Assembly: GCA_963717955.1 (NCBI GenBank)
Contig: CAVQXR010000001.1
Span: 186,001-250,000, forward strand
Origin: CAVQXR01 sp963717955
Lineage (GTDB): Bacteria > Actinomycetota > Thermoleophilia > Gaiellales > Gaiellaceae
Length of the DNA stretch: 64,000 bases
Direction: 5' to 3'
Positions 41,133 through 48,651 of this stretch are shown in pieces; within the stretch, counting starts at the first letter, position 1; each line of letters opens with the position of its first letter. A program made the position numbers and the translations under genes. Under the pieces are notes generated by a model. It saw only the letters and a program-made list of their open reading frames with translations. It made no database searches and had not been told where the DNA came from.

Positions 41133-41157
41133 GCTGGTGCCAATCTGCGGCACCAGC
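41133..41157. promoter_or_regulatory. Perfect operator palindrome in divergent control region (likely IclR site)
   Basis: GCTGGTGCC (41133-41141) and GGCACCAGC (41149-41157) are exact inverse complements around AATCTGC. It lies 57 bases upstream of the methyltransferase start and overlaps a possible minus-strand -35 (TTGGCA) placed 16 bases from TACTCT. A weaker copy lies at 41211-41229. An IclR gene starts at 41231, so it is the probable binder. Confidence 0.6.
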
Positions 41158-41191
41158 ATCTGATCGTATCGCACCATAGTCGGCTTGTCAC

Positions 41192-41229
41192 TTGACAGAA
41201 TCATCGAGTTGGTGCCACAATGCGGTACT
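41192..41229 (+). promoter_or_regulatory. IclR gene promoter with second, degenerate operator
   Basis: TTGACA (41192-41197) is a consensus -35; CACAAT about 18 bases later is a plausible -10. That -10 is embedded in GGTGCC-acaatgc-GGTACT (41211-41229), which has the half-site and spacing of the perfect palindrome at 41133 with two changes in the right arm. Binding here would block the regulator's own promoter, suggesting autoregulation. Confidence 0.45.
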
Positions 41230-41230
41230 G

Positions 41231-42010
41231 ATGGCGAAAGCTGAGGAGGGATCTCAGGCGATCGACCGGGCGGCCCGCATCCTCGTCCGGCTCGTCGAGA
41301 GCGACGAGGCGGTGACGCTCGCCGGGCTGATGGAGGAGACGCGGCTTCCGAAATCCACGGCCGCCCGGCTCCTCCGCGCGCTCGAGCGCAACGGGCTCGC
41401 GCAGCGCCGGCAGGGAGGCGGCTTCCGGCCCGGCCCCGTGCTCGTCGACTATGCCCGGCGCGACACGAGCGTCGGCGACTTGGCGACGCTCGCATGGCCG
41501 TTCCTCGAGCGCCTGGGCCGCACGACCGGAGAGACCGCGAACGTTGCGATCCCCACGCCCACCGGCGTCGCGCGCCTGGCCCAGGTCGACAGCGCCCACC
41601 CGCTCGGCGCCGGGAACTGGGACTGGGTCGGGAGGAGAATCCCGGTACACGCCTCGTCGATGGGCAAGCTGTTCATGGCCTTCGGCGCCGCGCAGCCTCC
41701 CACGGGTCGGCTCGCGAAGCTCGGGCCGAACACGATCACGACTCTCGCCGACCTGCTCGCCGAGCTCGACGACGTCCGGCGCACGGGCTTCGCGACGACC
41801 TGGGAGGAGCTCGAGGAGGGCCTCTGCTCCACCGCTGCGCCGGTGCGAGGCGCCCGGGGCACCGTCATCGCCGCGATCTCGGTCTCCGCACCGACCGTGC
41901 GAACGTCGCGCGGTCGCCTGGCCGAGCTCTCGGCGCAGATCGTCGAGGAGGCCGAGGCCCTCTCCGACCACATCGGCCAGTCCCACAACCGAGGAGACCG
42001 AGCAGCATGA
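41231..42010 (+). CDS. IclR-family transcriptional regulator
   Basis: 259 residues from ATG 41231. The N-terminal winged helix: 'SQAIDRAARILVRLVESDEAVTLAGLMEETRLPKSTAARLLRALERNGLA' (about 9-58). The C-terminal ligand domain has 'VARLAQVDSAHPL', 'VHASSMGKLFMAFG', 'TGFATTWEELEEGLCSTAAPVRG' and 'VIAAISVSAP', all IclR signatures. It is the first gene of the rightward corrinoid operon (ATGA overlap with the next gene) and divergent from the methyltransferase. It probably controls both through the palindromes between them. Confidence 0.93.
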   Translation: MAKAEEGSQAIDRAARILVRLVESDEAVTLAGLMEETRLPKSTAARLLRALERNGLAQRRQGGGFRPGPVLVDYARRDTSVGDLATLAWPFLERLGRTTGETANVAIPTPTGVARLAQVDSAHPLGAGNWDWVGRRIPVHASSMGKLFMAFGAAQPPTGRLAKLGPNTITTLADLLAELDDVRRTGFATTWEELEEGLCSTAAPVRGARGTVIAAISVSAPTVRTSRGRLAELSAQIVEEAEALSDHIGQSHNRGDRAA

Positions 42011-42672
42011 CCCCCGAGGAGATCCTGCAACAGCTCTACGACAACACCCTGGTCGGGAACAAGCCGGCCGTGGTCGAGCTCACCCAGCAAGGGCTCGAGA
42101 TCGGCATCGAGCCCGAGACGATGCTCTTCGATGCGCTGATCCCTGCCCTCGAGGAGGTCGGTGCGCGCTTCGAGCGCGGCGACTTCTTCGTCCCCGAGAT
42201 GCTGATCGCCGGCCGGGCGATGACGGGCGCCCTCGACCTGCTGCGCCCGCTGCTCGCCGACACCGGATCGGAGACCCTGGGAACGTTCCTGATGGGCACG
42301 GTCAAGGGCGACGTGCACGACATCGGCAAGAACCTCGTCGACATCATGCTCGAGGGCGCCGGCTTCAAGGTCGTCGACCTCGGGGTGCAGGTCGCACCCG
42401 AGACGTTCGTGGAGGCGATCCGCGAGCACAAGCCGGACGTCGTCGGCTTCTCGGCGTTCCTGACGACGACAATGCCGATGTTCAAGGTCAACATCGAGGC
42501 GATCGCGAAGGCGGGCCTGCGCGACGACGTGATCATCATGGTCGGCGGCGCGCCCGTGACCGACGAGTACGCCGAGGTCGTCGGAGCAGACGGCTACGCG
42601 GCCGACGCCGCAGGGGCGACGAAACTCGCGAAGCAGCTGCTCGAGCAGCGCCGCGCGCTGGCGCCCGCCTGA
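42007..42672 (+). CDS. Corrinoid (cobalamin-binding) methyl-carrier protein
   Basis: 221 residues from ATG 42007. An N-terminal helical cap (about 1-90: 'AVVELTQQGLEIGIEPETML', 'FERGDFFVPEMLIAGRAM') is followed by a B12-binding Rossmann domain with 'GTVKGDVHDIGKNLVDIML', the D-x-H-x-x-G motif whose His ligates cobalt. 'VVGFSAFLTTTMPMF' and 'MVGGAPVTDEYAEVVGADGYA' complete it. It is like MtbC/MttC/MtaC proteins. It carries the methyl group between the substrate methyltransferase and the pterin methyltransferase encoded next. Confidence 0.95.
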   Translation: MTPEEILQQLYDNTLVGNKPAVVELTQQGLEIGIEPETMLFDALIPALEEVGARFERGDFFVPEMLIAGRAMTGALDLLRPLLADTGSETLGTFLMGTVKGDVHDIGKNLVDIMLEGAGFKVVDLGVQVAPETFVEAIREHKPDVVGFSAFLTTTMPMFKVNIEAIAKAGLRDDVIIMVGGAPVTDEYAEVVGADGYAADAAGATKLAKQLLEQRRALAPA

Positions 42673-42702
42673 TCGGGCGCGAAGACGAGGGGAGAGGAGC
42701 GA

Positions 42703-43563
42703 ATGCACACCGTTCTCAGGTCGGCGAGCCGGGAGGTCGTCATCGGGCCGGATCAGCCCTTCTGCATCATCGGCGAGCGGATCAACCCCACCGGACGGAA
42801 GGCGTTCGCCGAGGCGCTTCGCGCCGGCGACCTGTCCGAGGTCGTCAAGGACGTGGAGGACCAGGCCGCGATGGGCGCGCTCGTCCTCGACGTGAACATG
42901 GGCGTGCCGCTCGCAGACGAGGCCGACCTGCTCGCACGCGCGATCGGGATCGTCCAGGAGCACTGCGAGCTACCGATCTGCATCGATTCCTCGGTCGTCG
43001 AGGCGCTCGAGGCCGGCCTCGCCGCCTACGACGGCAAGGCGCTCGTGAACTCCGTGACGTGCGAGCGCGAGCGACTCGACGCGGTGCTGCCGATGGTGAA
43101 GGAGCACGGCGCGGCCGTCATCTGTCTCACGAACGACGAGACCGGCATCCCCCAGACCGCCGAGGAGCGCCTCGAGATCTGCGCGCGCCTCGTCGACATC
43201 GTCCACGGCGAGTACGAGATCCCGCTCGCGGACCTGGTGATCGACCCGCTCGCGATGACGGTCGGGGCGGATCCGGCCGCGGTCGTGACGACGTTGCAGA
43301 CGATCGCCGGGATCCGCGAGCGGTTCGGCCTGAACACCACCCTCGGCGCCTCGAACATCTCGTTCGGGCTCCCGAGCCGGCACGCGCTCAATGCGGCGTT
43401 CCTCTCCGTGGCGTCGTATGCGGGCCTGACGAGCGCGATCATGGACGCGCGCACCGCCCAGACGGTGGATGCATGTCGGGCCGCCGACCTGCTGCTGGGT
43501 CGCGACGAGTGGGGCACGAGCTGGATCGCGGCTCACCGACAGGCCCAGGCCGCGCTCGCGTGA
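42703..43563 (+). CDS. Methyltetrahydrofolate:corrinoid methyltransferase (pterin-binding domain)
   Basis: 286 residues. The pterin-binding TIM barrel of MeTr/AcsE/MtgA type: 'FCIIGERINPTGRKAFAEAL', 'GALVLDVNMG', 'PICIDSSVVEALEAGLAAYDGKALVNSVT', and 'TTLGASNISFGLPSRHALN'. It would move the methyl group from the methyl-corrinoid to tetrahydrofolate, feeding one-carbon metabolism, or run in reverse. It lies between the corrinoid protein (30-base gap) and the activator (GTGA overlap). Confidence 0.94.
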   Translation: MHTVLRSASREVVIGPDQPFCIIGERINPTGRKAFAEALRAGDLSEVVKDVEDQAAMGALVLDVNMGVPLADEADLLARAIGIVQEHCELPICIDSSVVEALEAGLAAYDGKALVNSVTCERERLDAVLPMVKEHGAAVICLTNDETGIPQTAEERLEICARLVDIVHGEYEIPLADLVIDPLAMTVGADPAAVVTTLQTIAGIRERFGLNTTLGASNISFGLPSRHALNAAFLSVASYAGLTSAIMDARTAQTVDACRAADLLLGRDEWGTSWIAAHRQAQAALA

Positions 43564-45452
43564 GCATCGCCGTGACTCGCCCCGAGGCGCAGGAGGGAAC
43601 GGCCGACCATCCCTCGCGCGTGGCGCTGCGCTTCGAGCCCTCGGGAACCGCCGTTCGAGTGCCGCCCGGCGTGACGGTGTTCGATGCCGCCTCGTGGAAC
43701 GGGATCGCGATCGATTCGACGTGCGGCGGCCACGGCACCTGCAAGAAGTGCCGTGTGCGAATCGTGGACGGGGGGGTCCCCGTGACGCCACTCGACGTCC
43801 GCGCCTTCGAGCGCGGCGAGCTCGACGCGGGCTGGCGCCTCGCATGCCGCGCCGAGGCCGAGGGCGACCTCGTCGTGGACGTCCCGCCGCTCGTGACGCG
43901 GCCGAAGGCGGCGACCGTCGGCGTCGGGCGGCAGGTGATCCTGCACCCGGCGCTGCAGAAGCGTTACGTGGAGCTCGACGGGCCGAGCCTCGCCGACCAG
44001 CGGACGGACATCGATCGCCTCCGTGATGCCGTAGACGACCTGGAGCTGCACGTCGAGGCCGGTGTCCTGCGGCGTCTGCCGGGCGTCCTACGCGAGTCCG
44101 GCTTCCGGGTGACGTGCGTCGTCGCCGACGAGCTGCTGATCGACGTCGAGCCGGGCGACACGACCGACCGGCTGCACGCGATCGCCTTCGACCTCGGTAC
44201 GACGACCGTCGTCGCGACCCTGCTCGACGTGAACACCGGGACGCCGATCGCGGTGAGGTCGATGCTCAACCGGCAGCAGCCGTTCGGGGCGGACGTCATC
44301 TCGCGCATCTCCTCCACCATGCTCGACCCGGCCGCGCTCGAGCGCCTGCGGGGCCTCGCCTGCGAGACGCTGCAGCAGCTCGCCGACGAGGTCTGCGAGG
44401 AAGGGGGCGTCGAACCGGCCGAGGTCTACGAGGTCGCGCTGGCCGGCAACGCGACGATGACGCAGCTCGCGCTCGGAATCGACCCCGAGCCGGTGGGGGT
44501 GGCCCCGTTCATCATGGCCGCCCGCACCTATCCGGACCTGCCCGCCGCGGAGCTGGGCATCACCCTGCACCCGCGTGCCCGTGCCACGATCTTCCCGGCG
44601 CTCGGCGCCTACGTCGGCGGTGACATCGTCGCCGGCCTGCTCGCGACGGGGATGACGCGCGACCGCCGCGTTCGGCTGTTCATCGACGTCGGCACGAACT
44701 GCGAGATCGCCCTCGGCTCAGCCGAGCGGATCCTGTGCACCGCTGCTCCCGCCGGTCCCGCGTTCGAGGCAGCCCAGATCCGCTGCGGGATGCGCGCCGC
44801 CGAAGGGGCTGTCGAGGTCGTGCGGATCCGGAAGGACACACTCGAGCTGGAGGTGATCGGCGGCGTCGAGCCAGCCGGGATCTGCGGCTCGGGGCTCGTT
44901 GACGCCGTCGCCGAGCTCGTCCGCGCAGGGCTGGTCGACGAGTCGGGCCGGTTCCTGCCCGAGGAGGACGCGGCCGTTATCGCGCCGCAGCTCTCGCGCC
45001 GGTTCGCTGCCCGTCCGGACGGCGAGCGCCTCTTCGTGCTGCACTGGAAGGGTGCGGAGGGAGACCTCGAGCACGCCGTGTACCTGTCGCAGCGCGACGT
45101 ACGCGAGCTGCAGTTCGCGAAGGCCTCGATCGCGACGGGCTGGCGGATCCTCGTGGAAGAGCTCGGGATCGACGAGTCGGACATCCAGCAGGTCATGCTC
45201 GCCGGCTCGTTCGGCTCCTACCTCTCGGCCGCGAGTGCGGTGCGGATCGGGCTCGTGCCGAGCCTGCCGCTGCCGCGGATCGTCCCTGCCGGGAACGTGG
45301 CCGGCGAGGGCGCGAAGATGGCGCTGCTGTCGATGCAGGAGCGCCATGCGGCGACGGCGATGCTCGACGAGGTCGAGTACGTGGAGCTTTCCGACCGCGA
45401 GGACTTCAACGACCGCTTCATCGAGCAGCTCGCGTTCCCGGCGCTTCGCTGA
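43560..45452 (+). CDS. Corrinoid-activating ATPase (RACo-like, ASKHA/DUF4445)
   Basis: 630 residues from GTG 43560. An N-terminal plant-type ferredoxin domain has 'CGGHGTCKKC' and a later Cys in 'LACRAEAEGDL'. The middle and C-terminal domains are ASKHA ATPases: 'IAFDLGTTTVVATLLD', 'NRQQPFGADVISRISS', 'LFIDVGTNCEIALGS' and 'GICGSGLVDAVAELV'. RACo enzymes use ATP to drive reduction of inactive Co(II) corrinoid to Co(I). It is the maintenance factor for the corrinoid protein in this operon. Confidence 0.94.
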   Translation: MSIAVTRPEAQEGTADHPSRVALRFEPSGTAVRVPPGVTVFDAASWNGIAIDSTCGGHGTCKKCRVRIVDGGVPVTPLDVRAFERGELDAGWRLACRAEAEGDLVVDVPPLVTRPKAATVGVGRQVILHPALQKRYVELDGPSLADQRTDIDRLRDAVDDLELHVEAGVLRRLPGVLRESGFRVTCVVADELLIDVEPGDTTDRLHAIAFDLGTTTVVATLLDVNTGTPIAVRSMLNRQQPFGADVISRISSTMLDPAALERLRGLACETLQQLADEVCEEGGVEPAEVYEVALAGNATMTQLALGIDPEPVGVAPFIMAARTYPDLPAAELGITLHPRARATIFPALGAYVGGDIVAGLLATGMTRDRRVRLFIDVGTNCEIALGSAERILCTAAPAGPAFEAAQIRCGMRAAEGAVEVVRIRKDTLELEVIGGVEPAGICGSGLVDAVAELVRAGLVDESGRFLPEEDAAVIAPQLSRRFAARPDGERLFVLHWKGAEGDLEHAVYLSQRDVRELQFAKASIATGWRILVEELGIDESDIQQVMLAGSFGSYLSAASAVRIGLVPSLPLPRIVPAGNVAGEGAKMALLSMQERHAATAMLDEVEYVELSDREDFNDRFIEQLAFPALR

Positions 45453-45754
45453 TGGCCCAGTTGACGGTCATCTACTGGCGCGACATCCCGGCCCAGGTCA
45501 TCGCGTCCGAGGGTCGGGCGACGGCCCGCCGGCAGCTCGCCGACCGGTTCCAGGCCGCGATCGACGCGGCGGCGACGAAGGCCGGGCTCGTCGGCTCCGA
45601 CGCCTACCTGGACGAGTGGCGGCGCGAGAGCCGGCCCTGCGAGGACGACCTCGAGGCTGAGGCCGATGCAGAGGCGCAGCGCCTCGAGGTGGCCTTCCCA
45701 CGGGATGTCCTGCTCGCGATCACCCGCACCGGCGGGCTGCGCCAGCCCGCCTAG
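45452..45754 (+). CDS. 'Virulence factor' (Virulence_fact) domain protein of corrinoid operons
   Basis: 100 residues; the ATG overlaps the RACo stop by one base. 'LTVIYWRDIPAQVIASEGRATARRQLADRFQAAIDAAA' and 'SDAYLDEWRRESRPC' match a small conserved family named Virulence_fact for historical reasons. It recurs beside corrinoid methyltransferase and RACo genes, so a role in that pathway is likelier than virulence. Its TAG stop lies inside the target duplication of the adjacent IS. Confidence 0.75.
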   Translation: MAQLTVIYWRDIPAQVIASEGRATARRQLADRFQAAIDAAATKAGLVGSDAYLDEWRRESRPCEDDLEAEADAEAQRLEVAFPRDVLLAITRTGGLRQPA

Positions 45755-45756
45755 AC

Positions 45757-46919
45757 TGGACCGACTCCGAGATGTGCCGACACTCACGGTTCATCTCGCC
45801 TCCATCTTGCGGGCACCGTAGACGATGTGCGCGGGGATGCGTCCACGGGTGAGGCGGCCGTGGTGGACGCGGTCGAAGTTGTACTCGGCGAGGTAGTGCT
45901 CGAGCTCGCGCTTGAGGCCCGTGCAGTGGGGGTAGAGGTAGCGCGCGAAGGCCGGCCGCCAGCACTCCTCGAGGATGAGCCGCTGCAGCGCCTCGACGTT
46001 GCCGTTCGTCTGCGGACGACCCGAGCGGATGTAGGTGATGCGCGAGCCGAGCGAGGCGATCGTGCCCTTGAAGCGATCGTTGCGAAACTCGTTGCCGTTG
46101 TCGCAGAGCACGCGCTCGAGGCGCCAGGCCGCCCGCTTCAGGTCTCGCGCCACCCGGCGGGCGAGCTTGGAGGTGGCGATAGCCGACGGGTTGCCAGTGG
46201 GGCACACGACGAGCTCCGCCCAGGCAAACGAGGAGTAGCAGTCGATCGCGGTCAGCTGCCAGACGGCGCCCGTGGTGCCTCGTAGCCGCCCGACGTAGAA
46301 GCAGTCGAAGCCGACCAGCTCGCCGGGATGGTCGACCTCGATGTGTGGCTCGGGGACGGGCTCGCGCGGTGGTTCGTAGGGTGCCCGGTAGCCCGCGACG
46401 AGGGAGAGCCGCTTCGAGCGGGTGTTGAGGCCGTGTCGGCGCAGGCAGCGCCAGACGCCGTTTGCCGAGACGACGATCCCGCCCCACTTCTCCCGCCCCA
46501 ACTCGGAGGCGATCCGTCGTGGACCGTGGCCGGGATGGGCGATCGCGAAGGCCACGATCCGCTCCTCCACCATCGCCGGCAGCTGGTTGGGCATCTTCGG
46601 CCGGCGCCGCTCGCGGGGCCGCAGCACCTCGAGGCCGTGTCGGTCGACCAGGCGCTTCCAGCGGTAGAAGGTCGAGCGATGCACCCCGAAGGTGCGGCAG
46701 GCCTCGCTGACCGACGTGCGGGCGGCGTAGTCGAGCAACTGCAACCGGTAGCCGAAGAGGACGTCATCCTCAGACATGCGGCTCACTCCTTTCCTCCGAT
46801 TGGTCTCGAAGGCGAGGGTGAGCCGAGAAACGGACGGCACCCGGCTTACAAAACCCGGGTGCCGTCCTCTCAAGCCTCTACGAGGGCCCCAAGTGTCGGG
46901 ACGACTCGGTGACAGTCCA
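45757..46919. mobile_element. IS481-family insertion sequence, apparently complete, with CTAG-centred target duplication
   Basis: 1163 bp. Imperfect 28-base terminal inverted repeats (45757-45784 and 46892-46919) share 22 positions, beginning TGGAC and ending CCGACACT. GCCTAGAC flanks it directly on both sides (45749-45756 and 46920-46927), the sign of an 8-bp duplication, or a 6-bp CCTAGA. The family prototype IS481 duplicates NCTAGN. The insertion lies exactly on the stop codon of the upstream gene. One intact transposase is inside. Confidence 0.85.
45791..46777 (-). CDS. IS481-family transposase
   Basis: 328 residues from ATG 46777, with AGGAG 10-14 bases upstream. An N-terminal HTH ('RTSVSEACRTFGVHRSTFYRWKRLV') is followed by an HTH_29/leucine-zipper-like region and the rve integrase core: D in 'LVGFDCFYVG', D in 'RVLCDNGNEF' and E in 'TNGNVEALQR', a complete DDE triad. 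'EYNFDRVHHG' near the end is typical of the family. The frame is intact and the element has both ends, so it may be active. It differs from its neighbours in having a clear Shine-Dalgarno site. Confidence 0.95.
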   Translation of the reverse strand: MSEDDVLFGYRLQLLDYAARTSVSEACRTFGVHRSTFYRWKRLVDRHGLEVLRPRERRRPKMPNQLPAMVEERIVAFAIAHPGHGPRRIASELGREKWGGIVVSANGVWRCLRRHGLNTRSKRLSLVAGYRAPYEPPREPVPEPHIEVDHPGELVGFDCFYVGRLRGTTGAVWQLTAIDCYSSFAWAELVVCPTGNPSAIATSKLARRVARDLKRAAWRLERVLCDNGNEFRNDRFKGTIASLGSRITYIRSGRPQTNGNVEALQRLILEECWRPAFARYLYPHCTGLKRELEHYLAEYNFDRVHHGRLTRGRIPAHIVYGARKMEAR

Positions 46920-46928
46920 GCCTAGACC

Positions 46929-47044
46929 AGTGCGCCGTCCGGGGAGTACGGCACGGTGCTGGCGGCTGCAAAGCGGCGCTCCCTGCGTCCTTGTCTGGCT
47001 TGCTTTGCCCGCGCCAGGAACCGCACCTCCCCGGACGGCGCACT
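46929..47044. repeat. 116-bp terminal-inverted-repeat element, copy B
   Basis: Perfect 18-base inverted ends AGTGCGCCGTCCGGGGAG (46929-46946) and its complement (47027-47044), followed by AGGGG so that CTAG is formed. The end sequence is shared with copy C at 15237-15325. Its interior (46981-47015) matches the 17001-17035 repeat. It abuts the IS target duplication on the left and the GNAT gene start on the right. No coding capacity. Confidence 0.75.
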
Positions 47045-47050
47045 AGGGGC

Positions 47051-47578
47051 GTGGGACCTCCCGTCCTCCGCACCGGGCGGCTCGACCTCCGCCCGCTGAC
47101 GCTCGACGATCTCGACGAGCTCGCGACGATGCTCGGCGACGCGGAGGGACTGCGCCTCTGGGGTGACCCGCTCGACCGGGACGGCGCGCGGGCGTCGATC
47201 GAGCGCAACCTCGCACGGTACGAGGCGGCCGGCTGCGGGCGCTGCGCCGTCATCCTGCGCGCGAGCGGGGAGATGGTCGGGGACTGCGGCCTCGTCCCGA
47301 CCGAGGTCGAGGGGCAGCCGGAGACCGAGCTCGGCTGGATCACGCGACGGAGTCACTGGGGGCAGGGGATCGCCGCCGAAGCGGGGGCTGCCTGGCGCGA
47401 CCACGCGTTCGACACCCTCGGCCTCGCGCGGATCGTGTCGATGGTGAGCGCCAAGAACCTCGCGTCGCGCCGCGTTGCCGAGAAGCTCGGCATGCACGTC
47501 GAGCGCGAGGCGATCTGGGGCGGCGCTCCGCACCTGATGTACGTGCATGCGGGCGACGGGCGTCTCCCGTCCGCCTGA
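47051..47578 (+). CDS. GNAT-family N-acetyltransferase
   Basis: 175 residues from GTG 47051. 'LRTGRLDLRPLTLDDLDELATML' opens like RimJ/RimL acetyltransferases. 'ELGWITRRSHWGQGIAAEAGAAW' contains the acetyl-CoA loop (Q-x-x-G-x-A), and 'LARIVSMVSAKNLASRRVAEKLGM' is the conserved end. The acceptor is unknown. The start codon lies seven bases after repeat B, so the native promoter has probably been displaced. Confidence 0.88.
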   Translation: MGPPVLRTGRLDLRPLTLDDLDELATMLGDAEGLRLWGDPLDRDGARASIERNLARYEAAGCGRCAVILRASGEMVGDCGLVPTEVEGQPETELGWITRRSHWGQGIAAEAGAAWRDHAFDTLGLARIVSMVSAKNLASRRVAEKLGMHVEREAIWGGAPHLMYVHAGDGRLPSA

Positions 47579-47619
47579 TCTCGCATCGCGGGGTGAGACG
47601 GAGAACGTAGAGTCGCCGG

Positions 47620-48529
47620 GTGCGCGGTCCTCTCGGCGGTTACGTCCTCGTGCTGGGAGCCGCGTGCCTGTTCGGGACGCTCGGCACATTCTCGAAGCTC
47701 TTCTACGACGCGGGCGGCGAGGCGTACACGCTGCTCTTCCTGCGCTTCGCGGTCAGTGGGCCCGGTTCTGGGTGCGGTCGCGCTGCTGCGGCACGACCCC
47801 CTGCCGTCGCGCACGGTGGCACTCCTCGGCGCGTCGCTCGGCGTCCTTCAGCTCGGCGTCGCGTACGCGCTGTTCGAGGGCTTCGCACGAGCGCCGGTCG
47901 CGCTCGTGACGCTCCTCTTCTTCGCCTACCCGCTGCTGACCGCGGTCGGCGCGGCTGCCGTGTTCCACGAGCCGCTCGGGCCGCGGCGACTCGGCATCAT
48001 CGCGGTCGCCCTGGCGGGCATCGCGCTGACCATCGGCATCCCGGAGTCGGCCACGTGGGTCGGGGTGGTGCTGGGGCTCGTCGCGGGGATCGGCGTCGCA
48101 TGCCTGATCCTCTCGAGCCGTTACCTGATGACCCGCCACGCCCTCGCGCCGCTCGTCTTGTCCTCGCTCATGTTCACGAGCCCCGCGATCGCGCTCGTCC
48201 TCGTGTGGCCGGCGCGCACACCCGACTTCACGCTCAGCGGCGAGGCCTGGACCTGGGCGGCCTGCGCGGTGCTCGTGAGCGCGGTGATCCCGATCGGCCT
48301 GTTCTACACGGGCGTCTCGCGCATCGAGGCCGGCGTCGCGGGCCTGCTCTCGAGCGCTGAGCCGCTCGTCTCGGTGTTCCTCGCCTACGCCGTCCTCGAC
48401 GAGACGCTGTCCGCCACGCAGATCGTCGGTGGCGCGCTCATCGTCGTCGCCGTGGTACTCCTCTCCGCGCAGGCGCTTCCGCGCCGCGGCGGCGTGCGGG
48501 CGCGGCCTCCCGGGGCCGGCACCGGCTGA
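47620..48529 (+). CDS. EamA-family transporter, one frameshift
   Basis: About 302 residues; GTG 47620 follows TAGAGT by six bases. 'GGYVLVLGAACLFGTLGTFSKLF' begins the first EamA repeat. One extra G near 47764 shifts the frame, which continues 'GASLGVLQLGVAYALFEGFARA', 'TLLFFAYPLLTAVGAA', 'VLVSAVIPIGLFYTGVSRIE' and 'SSAEPLVSVFLAYAVLDE'. About ten helices. Substrate unknown. Confidence 0.85.
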
Positions 48530-48532
48530 TCG

Positions 48533-48642
48533 CGAGATGCTTGATCGGAGCTTGTGGTGCTGCCGGGGATGGGCGGGACCAAGCGTGGCGCCAGGCGCCG
48601 GTACCGGCCGCCATCCGGCGGCGCCACGGTTCAATCATCTAG
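48533..48642. repeat. 110-bp deletion derivative of the E1 element, copy E2 (inverted orientation)
   Basis: Aligned to the reverse complement of 19476-19656, it matches closely but lacks a 54-base block lying between two AGCGTGG direct repeats and a 17-base block near the right end; 54 + 17 accounts exactly for the 71-base difference. Its right end CTAG (48639-48642) forms the -10 box TAGGGT of the next gene. The left CTAG has changed to CGAG. Confidence 0.75.
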
Positions 48643-48651
48643 GGTCGGTCC

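Noticed and set aside
37711..41163. A 1150-codon open frame on the plus strand opposite the dehydratase and methyltransferase
   Set aside because: It is the antisense shadow of two well-conserved genes. The translation has the Arg/His/Asp-rich composition of GC-rich non-coding frames.
41451..43559. A long in-frame extension upstream of the RACo gene
   Set aside because: It overlaps the IclR, corrinoid-protein and pterin-transferase genes in another frame. The ferredoxin-like N-terminus of RACo begins at 43560 with a GTGA overlap, which is the natural start.
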